A stretch of 11,552 nt of DNA. Origin: JAKLDO01 sp035354435. GTDB taxonomy: Bacteria > UBP6 > UBA1177. Of this stretch, positions 5,530-11,552 are shown piece by piece. Numbering within the stretch: position 1 is the first letter of the stretch; every line of letters starts with the position of its first letter. A model generated the notes under the pieces. It worked only from the letters and a program-made list of their open reading frames with translations, did no database searches and had not been told where the DNA came from. The DNA is taken from positions 1 through 11,552 of the forward strand of contig DAOQAY010000093.1 in NCBI GenBank assembly GCA_035354435.1, read 5' to 3'. The position numbers and the translations under genes are program-made.

Positions 5530-8076
5530 TTATCCGACAACATTAACAAGTTTTCCGGGAATATAGATCACTTTCTTTATAGAGCCGCTTGAAAGGAATT
5601 TCGAATAATCTTTTGATCTTACGATCTGTTCTATTTCCGCGGCGCTTATATCAGGTTTTACAGCAAGTTTATCTCTTAGCTTTCCGTTAACCTGAACGAC
5701 AACAAGAATTTCATCTTTGATAAGAGCCTTTTCATTGACTTCAGGAAAAGGAGTTTCCGCAAGTACCGGCATTCCGCAAAGCTGTGCAAGCTCTTCGGTA
5801 ATGTGCGGAGCGAAAGGATTAAGAAGAAGTATGGAAGTTTTCAAAGCATCGGCAAAAACGGACTTTTCGATCTCGCTTTCCGATCTGAATTTATAGCTTG
5901 CATTGATCAGTTCCATTATCGCACTTATTGCTGTATTGAAATGGAATCTCTCGATTTCTTCAGAGACTTTTTTAATTGTTTCGTGAGTTTTTGACCAGAG
6001 ATCTTTCCCTTCTTCAACATTTTCCGGAAGTTTCCGGCTGTTTTTAATTAGATCTACATTGGAAGTGATAATATTCCATGTCCTTATAATAAATCTGCTG
6101 CATCCTTCTACACCATCTTCCGACCATTCAAGATCCTTTTCAGGCGGAGCGGCAAAAAGAACAAAAAGACGGGCTGTATCTGCACCGTATTTTTTTATAA
6201 GCAGAACTGGATCGACAACATTTTTCTTCGACTTGCTCATTTTTTCGACTCTGCCGACTTTTACCGGAGAATCATCATCTTTTTTCACACATATTCCATC
6301 TTTCCAGCAAACTTCATCCGGATATAAGTATCCGTTTTCACAGGAATATGTCTCCATGCACACCATTCCCTGAGTAAGCAGGTTCTTTACCGGTTCTCTG
6401 AATGAAACATACCCGAGATCGGCAAGAACTTTTGTAAAGAATCTGGTATAAAGAAGATGCATTACAGCATGTTCCACGCCACCTATATACTGGTCAACCG
6501 GCATTGTGTGATCTACTTCAGCTTTTGAGAACGGCTCATGCTCAGATCTCGGATCGCAATATTTCATGTGATACCATGAGCTTTCAACAAAAGTATCCAT
6601 CGTGTCGGTTTCTCTTGTCGCTTTTCCGCCGCATACCGGACATACAGTTTCATAAAATTCAGGCATATCTTTAAGCGGACTTGTCGCACCGGAAAACTCA
6701 ACATTTTCAGGAAGTTTGACAGGAAGATTCTCTATCTTTTCAGGAACTGTGCCGCATTTTTTGCAGTTTATCATCGGGATCGGCGTTCCCCAGTATCTCT
6801 GACGGCTTATTCCCCAGTCTCTCAGTCTGTAATTGATACCGACTTTTCCATTTCCGGATTTAACAAGATATTCGCTGACCGCTTTTTTACCTTCAGTCGA
6901 CTTCAATCCGTTGAACTGACCGCTATTGACCATCACTCCTGTTTCGGTGTAGGCAGATTCAAGAGGAAGCGTAAGTTCTCCGTTTTCAGGACTAATTACG
7001 ACCTGAAGCGGAAGATCATATTTTTTCGCAAAATCAAAATCCCTCTGATCATGAGCAGGAACCGCCATGACAACACCGGTTCCGTATTCGGCAAGCACAA
7101 AATTCGCAAAATATAGAGGAACTTTTCTGCCATCGACCGGATGGATCAGATACTTTCCGGTAAAATATCCTTTTTTTTCATAATCGTCATCTCTGGTTTC
7201 AAGATGCAGCCTTTTAACTTCATCAATAAACTGCTGCATTTCAGCTTTATCAGAAGCATCTTCAAGGAAAACAGATGCCATTTCGTGCTCAACCGCCATA
7301 CTTGCAAAAGTGACACCCATCAAAGTATCAGGTCTTGTTGTAAAAACTGATATTTTCTGATCTGTGCCTTCAAGAATGAAATCAATATAAGTGCCTTCAC
7401 TTCTGCCTATCCAGTTTCTCTGCATTTCTTTGACATGGTCTGGCCAGCCTTTAAGATCATCAAGCGAATCAAGCAGTTCACCGGCATAGTCGGTTATCTT
7501 GAAATACCATTGCTCTATTTTCTTTTTAATGACATTGCATCCGTGTCTCCAGCATGTTCCGTCCTCAACCTGCTCATTTGCAAGCACTGTATTGCACTGA
7601 GGACACCAGTTCACTTCGCTGTTCTTTTTGTATACTAGACCTTTTTCATACATTTCTATAAAAAAGCGCTGTTCCCATCGATAATAATCGGATTTGCAAG
7701 TTGCAATCTCCCTGTCCCAGTCATAGCTGAAACCGAGCTGAAAAAACCTTTCCCTCATTGTGTCAATGTTGCTGTAAGTCCATTTTGCCGGCGGTATCTT
7801 ATTCTCAATAGCCGCATTTTCTGCAGGAAGTCCGAAAGCATCCCAACCCATCGGATGGAGCACATCAAAACCTTTTCTGAAATAGTATCTCGAAACCACA
7901 TCTCCTATCGAATAATTCCTGACATGACCCATATGAAGTCTGCCTGAAGGATAAGGAAACATTTCCAGCATATAATATTTGGGTTTTCCGCTTGACGCTC
8001 CCTTGTAGTTAAAATAGCGCGATTCAATCCACTTCTTCTGCCATTTAGGCTCAATTTCTGAATGATTGTAATACAT
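5530..8076 (-). CDS. leuS: Leucyl-tRNA synthetase, bacterial type
   Basis: This cytoplasmic class I aminoacyl-tRNA synthetase charges tRNA-Leu with leucine using ATP. All landmarks are intact in its 848 residues: the HMGH signature at 48-51 within PYPSGRLHMGHVRNY; a zinc-binding cluster C158-x-x-C161 with C175, H178 and C180; the CP1 editing domain with TTRPDT (246-251) and GTGVVMAVPAHDQRDF (332-347), which removes mischarged amino acids; further Cys pairs at 438/441 and 479/482; a leucine-specific insertion (about 575-608); the KMSKS loop at 612-616; and an anticodon-binding C-terminal domain ending in a VVVQVNGKLR region (792-801). The editing domain's placement and the length are those of bacterial LeuRS. 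The ATG is preceded by GGAGG (8081-8085), four bases away, which fixes the start. It lies 20 bases after the TPR gene and 3 bases before holA, so the three are probably one transcript. Confidence 0.99.
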   Translation of the reverse strand: MYYNHSEIEPKWQKKWIESRYFNYKGASSGKPKYYMLEMFPYPSGRLHMGHVRNYSIGDVVSRYYFRKGFDVLHPMGWDAFGLPAENAAIENKIPPAKWTYSNIDTMRERFFQLGFSYDWDREIATCKSDYYRWEQRFFIEMYEKGLVYKKNSEVNWCPQCNTVLANEQVEDGTCWRHGCNVIKKKIEQWYFKITDYAGELLDSLDDLKGWPDHVKEMQRNWIGRSEGTYIDFILEGTDQKISVFTTRPDTLMGVTFASMAVEHEMASVFLEDASDKAEMQQFIDEVKRLHLETRDDDYEKKGYFTGKYLIHPVDGRKVPLYFANFVLAEYGTGVVMAVPAHDQRDFDFAKKYDLPLQVVISPENGELTLPLESAYTETGVMVNSGQFNGLKSTEGKKAVSEYLVKSGNGKVGINYRLRDWGISRQRYWGTPIPMINCKKCGTVPEKIENLPVKLPENVEFSGATSPLKDMPEFYETVCPVCGGKATRETDTMDTFVESSWYHMKYCDPRSEHEPFSKAEVDHTMPVDQYIGGVEHAVMHLLYTRFFTKVLADLGYVSFREPVKNLLTQGMVCMETYSCENGYLYPDEVCWKDGICVKKDDDSPVKVGRVEKMSKSKKNVVDPVLLIKKYGADTARLFVLFAAPPEKDLEWSEDGVEGCSRFIIRTWNIITSNVDLIKNSRKLPENVEEGKDLWSKTHETIKKVSEEIERFHFNTAISAIMELINASYKFRSESEIEKSVFADALKTSILLLNPFAPHITEELAQLCGMPVLAETPFPEVNEKALIKDEILVVVQVNGKLRDKLAVKPDISAAEIEQIVRSKDYSKFLSSGSIKKVIYIPGKLVNVVG

Positions 8077-8096
8077 AATTCCTCCGGAAAGAGATT

Positions 8097-10538
8097 TCAG
8101 AGATCTGTTTTAGGAGCTGAAAATTTAAAATTTCTCCTAAGATAGCTATTCAATGCCTGCTGCATCGGCTCATTGAGTTTTTCAGAAACATCATCTATTT
8201 TTTCCTGCTCTCTGACACCCAGAACCATATTTTTCAATAAATTCTTCTGAAGATATGAAAGCATTGTGCTTTCCTTACCTACAGCGACCAGAATCTCGGC
8301 ATTGAGCAGAACAAGATAATTGTGATAATACGGCACTCCGGGAGACAGAAATTTTTCATTTTCAAGAATATAGGCTATGCCGTCCCGTGATTTTGTAAGG
8401 TCTCCCTGATAGTAAGTAATTTCCGCCGCCAGAACAAGTCCTGGAAGATAGTGAGGTGCACATTCGAGCATTGAATCTATCATACCGAATGTTCTCTGTT
8501 TATCTCCCTGATTTCTGAACAGCTCAGCTTTCAGAAGCAGGAATGCAGGTTCACATTTATCATAAGTTTCCATTTTTTTATCAATATTTTCCGATGCCAC
8601 CTTATATTCGCCCTTTTCTTTCAAGGCGAGCTGTTCTCTGAAAAAGAACCATACCGGATCTGTCACTTCATCATGCGCAAGCAGCTCGTCGGCTTTATCA
8701 AAAAGCATATATCTGTTATAAATGTCTATCAGCATTTTCCTGTATTTCTTATCACCCTTTAACTCTTGGAGGTGTTTCACAGCTTGCGCCACAGCACCCT
8801 GTTTAAGAAATTCATTAATTATCTCACCTTTTTTATCAGGAGTTTCAAGAGGATAAATTCTTTCAAGAATCTCAACTGTTTCATTAATATTGTTCTTTCT
8901 TGAAAGTGCGTCAAGATAGGAATAGAGAAGAGAAACATTGTCAGGATTTTTATTTGAAAGATCTTTCAGCTGGTTAAAATACATTTCTTCACCGGAAAGG
9001 CGGTATTTCATTTTAAGGATTCGGGCTTTGATCTCTATTTTGGGAGTCTTTTCAATTATCTTTTCATAGGCGGACACGGCTTCTTCGTAATATCCATTCT
9101 TTTCACTGCATTGAGCTCCTCTCATCAGTGAATCATCATCGACTTCTTCCGGAAAGAACTGAGCAAGCTCTCTGAATGAAAAATAGCAGTTACTGTAATC
9201 TCCTTCAGCAAAACTTGTTTCAATTACAAGCTTTATATCCTGTGCATCCCTCTGATTCTCTTTTTGTTCTTTCATATACAATGCCATTCTGGAAGCTTCG
9301 CGTGTATTTTCGTTCTTCAGGAAATGCTTAACTATATCTACACAGAAATATCTTCCCGGACAGACTGAATAAAAACCGTCAGCCAGCACATCATCTTTCT
9401 CTGAAGCAAATCCGAGAAGTATTTTTGCTTCACCGTAATAATATCTTTCGATACTCAGGGTTTTCCATTTATCAAGCACAGCAAGATCTGCTGAAATATC
9501 ACTAAGACCCTTATCTTTTTCAGCTGAACCGGCTTTGATCATAATTTTAAGCTTCTGTGTAAGCTCATGATCCGGAAAAACAGCAAGTATATTATTTACA
9601 AGGTCGGCAGACTGTTTAAATTCACTCCTTCTGAAAAGCATAAGTGCCTTATAAAAGCTTTCTCTGAGATTTTCCTTGCTGATTTGCGACGGAATTTCTA
9701 TTTTAAGTGCCTTTATCTGATTCAGGGAAGCCGGATACTCTTTATCAAGCTTATGGTAAAGTGCTATTCCTGAAGGCACACCCCTCCCCTCAATATAATC
9801 CACAAGAGAAACTATTTCAGGATCTTTTTCTGATACCAGCGTATAGAACATTTTAAGCTGGGTGGTATCTTCCTTTTCGTAATCGAGCCTGTAATCCATT
9901 ACGGCAAAAGCGGTCATCCACAATATACATTTTTTTATAGGTTCACCGATATCGTCTCTTATATCAATAATCTTATAATCTCTGACAGTGTTTATATATT
10001 CGCCATAGTTCATAGATGTAAAACTGGCCTCTGGATTTGAAAGAAGATCCTTGTATTTATCCGCCTTATCCTCTCTCAGAAAAAAATAACCCGTAAGAAG
10101 AATCGCCGCAATACCTATCAGTGCAAGACCGATGTTTTTAAGAATTATGGCTCTACTTCTGGTTTCCTCTTCAAGTCTCGGCTCAATTATAAGTATCTTT
10201 TTCAGAGCATCATTTGTCTGTTTTACCGCAACAGGTTCTTCAGGATCATCAAAACCGCCGATGCTGTCAAGCTCTCTTTTTGCCGCAAAATGATTGGGAT
10301 TTATCTGAATAACTTTTTTGAGCTCTTTTGCACCTTCTTCCTTTTTCCCGAGATTAATTAACGCAATACCTTTGTAAAAATGCAGTTCAGGCGTTTCAGC
10401 GCCATTCCAGTTAGCAACAATATCCGTCATATCATTCCACAGACTTTCCTTTTTGCACTGCTCAAGATATTCGATAAGTGTAGGAAGTGTAGGATTTGAA
10501 ATGTACTGTTCTTTAACTGTCTGAAGCTTTCTGCTCAT
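8097..10538 (-). CDS. TPR-repeat protein with a single central membrane segment, function unknown
   Basis: I do not recognise a specific family for this 813-residue protein. The N-terminal part holds one clear tetratricopeptide repeat (about 48-82, including GIALINLGKKEEGAKEL and INPNH). A hydrophobic segment follows at about 131-154 (ILKNIGLALIGIAAILLTGYF), flanked by charged residues on both sides, so topology cannot be decided by eye. The long C-terminal part (about 160-813) is alpha-helical with further TPR-like units near 292-324, 472-500 and 664-698; helical repeats of this kind usually bind partner proteins. A CPGRYFC motif (393-399) and scattered cysteines could allow a disulfide if this part is outside the cytoplasm. 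There is no N-terminal signal peptide. The start ATG overlaps the acyltransferase stop by one base (TAATG), with AGGAG about ten bases upstream, so the two are translationally coupled. G+C resembles leuS. A membrane-envelope scaffold is an inference from the anchor and repeats only. Confidence 0.85.
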   Translation of the reverse strand: MSRKLQTVKEQYISNPTLPTLIEYLEQCKKESLWNDMTDIVANWNGAETPELHFYKGIALINLGKKEEGAKELKKVIQINPNHFAAKRELDSIGGFDDPEEPVAVKQTNDALKKILIIEPRLEEETRSRAIILKNIGLALIGIAAILLTGYFFLREDKADKYKDLLSNPEASFTSMNYGEYINTVRDYKIIDIRDDIGEPIKKCILWMTAFAVMDYRLDYEKEDTTQLKMFYTLVSEKDPEIVSLVDYIEGRGVPSGIALYHKLDKEYPASLNQIKALKIEIPSQISKENLRESFYKALMLFRRSEFKQSADLVNNILAVFPDHELTQKLKIMIKAGSAEKDKGLSDISADLAVLDKWKTLSIERYYYGEAKILLGFASEKDDVLADGFYSVCPGRYFCVDIVKHFLKNENTREASRMALYMKEQKENQRDAQDIKLVIETSFAEGDYSNCYFSFRELAQFFPEEVDDDSLMRGAQCSEKNGYYEEAVSAYEKIIEKTPKIEIKARILKMKYRLSGEEMYFNQLKDLSNKNPDNVSLLYSYLDALSRKNNINETVEILERIYPLETPDKKGEIINEFLKQGAVAQAVKHLQELKGDKKYRKMLIDIYNRYMLFDKADELLAHDEVTDPVWFFFREQLALKEKGEYKVASENIDKKMETYDKCEPAFLLLKAELFRNQGDKQRTFGMIDSMLECAPHYLPGLVLAAEITYYQGDLTKSRDGIAYILENEKFLSPGVPYYHNYLVLLNAEILVAVGKESTMLSYLQKNLLKNMVLGVREQEKIDDVSEKLNEPMQQALNSYLRRNFKFSAPKTDL

Positions 10539-11464
10539 TAACGGTAAACTCCTCTTCTTTCAACGGGATGAATAGATGCCAATCTCCGTCCGAGATAGTC
10601 CATAACATCCTGTTTTAAATTGGATGTCCCGGAAAGTTTATCAACAATGTCCCTGATATTTTCAGCACTGCCGATATTTATTTTTATATCAGAATAATTC
10701 AACATACTGCTTGAAACAGGAAGAAATTTTTCTCCCCCTGTTACAGAGACAGGCAGCACCGAGACATTTTCACCAGTATCAATAAGCCTGTAAACTCCCT
10801 GAAGAAAAGGAAGAAGTTCTCCGTCTCTGCTTCTTTTACCTTCCGGAAAAACAAGAAATATCTTAACCTTCTGTTTTATATCCTCGGCAACTATGGCCGC
10901 CGCTCTGGCTATAACTCTAATCGGAAGAGGAACTTCAAGAGTCGCTACAGCCTGTGATTGAGCAATCAGGAGAGAATTGAAATGCATGCTGGCAAATTTC
11001 CTGAGCGGATGAGTAAACACTTTCGGACCTGCTATTACCGAAAGCTTATCTCCGAAACCGTACTCTTCAAGATATTTGTCAAAAGCAACAGCTATAACAT
11101 TGGCATCAGAATAACTTAAATGATTTGACAGAATCACAAGCCTGTCAGTCTTACCTGATTTAAGATCTTTCAGAGCATTAATCAGACATCCGTCATTTTG
11201 AATATCAAATGTCAACATACTGTTTAAAGCCACTATCAGACACTTCTTTACGAGCAGAGATCCCTCTGAATAACCCCAGTCCGCACCTGCATTTTCATAC
11301 TTTTCAAGAAATTCAGCTACAAGATCGTCTTCCATGCTGAAAACATAATTGCGGATATCTGGAACCACTTCAGGAGGAAGCGATGCTTCCCAACCATCAA
11401 GAAGCTTTATCATTTTATCGGTCAATTCAGACATTTTGCTCATCCCAAAAACATTAAACAACAA
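10538..11464 (-). CDS. PlsC-like lysophospholipid/glycerolipid acyltransferase
   Basis: LPLAT-superfamily enzymes move a fatty acyl chain to lysophosphatidate or a similar acceptor in membrane lipid synthesis. All four blocks are visible: NHLSYSD (114-120), the catalytic NH(x4)D; GPKVFTHPLRK (146-156); FPEGKRSRDG (206-215), the acceptor-binding FPEGxRS block; and VLPVSVTG (236-243). Unlike many PlsC proteins it has about 105 residues ahead of the first block and no clear membrane helix there, so the exact substrate is uncertain and I give no gene symbol. The longest frame begins at TTG 11464, but ATG at 11443 or 11434 (residues 8 and 11) are more likely starts: the candidate promoter would place the transcript's 5' end at about 11465, and no ribosome site precedes the TTG. 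The stop overlaps the TPR gene's start by one base. It is the first gene of the operon. Confidence 0.88.
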   Translation of the reverse strand: MLFNVFGMSKMSELTDKMIKLLDGWEASLPPEVVPDIRNYVFSMEDDLVAEFLEKYENAGADWGYSEGSLLVKKCLIVALNSMLTFDIQNDGCLINALKDLKSGKTDRLVILSNHLSYSDANVIAVAFDKYLEEYGFGDKLSVIAGPKVFTHPLRKFASMHFNSLLIAQSQAVATLEVPLPIRVIARAAAIVAEDIKQKVKIFLVFPEGKRSRDGELLPFLQGVYRLIDTGENVSVLPVSVTGGEKFLPVSSSMLNYSDIKINIGSAENIRDIVDKLSGTSNLKQDVMDYLGRRLASIHPVERRGVYR

Positions 11465-11471
11465 GACTATT

Positions 11472-11499
11472 CTTATATCAATTACATGTAAAAAAGCAA
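11472..11499 (-). promoter_or_regulatory. Weak candidate promoter of the acyltransferase-TPR-leuS-holA operon
   Basis: On the minus strand, TATAAG (11472-11477, five of six -10 bases) lies 16 bases from TTGCTT (11494-11499, only three of six -35 bases). Transcription would start near 11465, leaving about 20-30 bases before the ATG starts at 11443 or 11434. Position is right for an operon promoter, but the -35 match is poor. Confidence 0.35.
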
Positions 11500-11520
11500 G
11501 ATAACAGAGGCTCTTACTTG
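11490..11520 (-). terminator. Weak candidate intrinsic terminator of a gene beyond the right edge
   Basis: On the minus strand CAAG-TAA (11514-11520) can pair with TTA-T-CTTG (11497-11504) with one bulged base and a 9-base loop, followed by CTTTTTT (T run 11490-11495). The stem is short and mostly A-T. It could end a minus-strand gene whose last codons lie between here and 11552, but that gene cannot be framed from so few bases. The T run overlaps the spacer of the candidate promoter. Confidence 0.3.
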
Positions 11521-11552
11521 ACCTTTCTTAATATGGTCTCGGCTTGAGATTT

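Noticed and set aside
6059..6373. Plus-strand open frame opposite leuS
   Set aside because: It is antisense to conserved leuS sequence including the KMSKS region and has low-complexity Phe/Ser-rich translation without a recognisable domain. The other plus-strand frames in the window are rejected on the same grounds.
11514..11552. Possible last codons of a minus-strand gene entering from the right edge
   Set aside because: All three minus-strand frames are open at the edge (for example one ends in a TAA at 11514-11516, another in a TAA at 11528-11530), so no frame can be chosen from 39 bases.

Overview
All real genes in this window lie on the minus strand, so transcription runs from right to left. 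I see no RNA genes, CRISPR array, insertion sequence or plus-strand gene. The standard genetic code, good Shine-Dalgarno sites before several genes, and the leuS-holA neighbourhood indicate a moderately AT-rich bacterium. I cannot name the phylum from this stretch alone.

Right half (about 4507-11464): a tight four-gene operon read in the order acyltransferase (10538-11464), TPR/membrane protein (8097-10538), leuS (5530-8076), holA (4507-5526). Junctions are a 1-base stop/start overlap, a 20-base gap and a 3-base gap. These are core functions: phospholipid acylation, a membrane-anchored TPR scaffold of unknown role, leucyl-tRNA synthetase, and the DNA polymerase III delta (clamp-loader) subunit. 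Just upstream (11472-11520) is a weak candidate promoter overlapping a weak candidate terminator.

Left half (1-4432): an accessory, defence-like block. It begins after a 74-base spacer that carries a good sigma70-type promoter (TTGAAA, 17 bases, TATATT) and a perfect 10-base palindrome. First comes a Fic-domain AMP-transferase with an N-terminal autoinhibitory motif and a C-terminal winged helix (3449-4432). Fifteen bases further on is an 820-residue protein combining an apparent PD-(D/E)XK nuclease motif with an N6-adenine DNA methyltransferase (971-3433), a type IIG-like restriction-modification candidate. After another 81 bases comes a DUF4238-family gene that runs off the left edge (1-889). 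Hand-counted 60-base samples give roughly 31-32% G+C in the methyltransferase and DUF4238 genes, against about 44-45% in the Fic gene and leuS. The two leftmost genes therefore look more recently acquired than the Fic gene beside them.

The most interesting material is this Fic + nuclease-methyltransferase + DUF4238 arrangement as a possible phage-defence cassette, the in-frame 12-bp tandem repeat that sets the linker length in the Fic protein, and the unrecognised TPR membrane protein embedded between lipid and translation genes.
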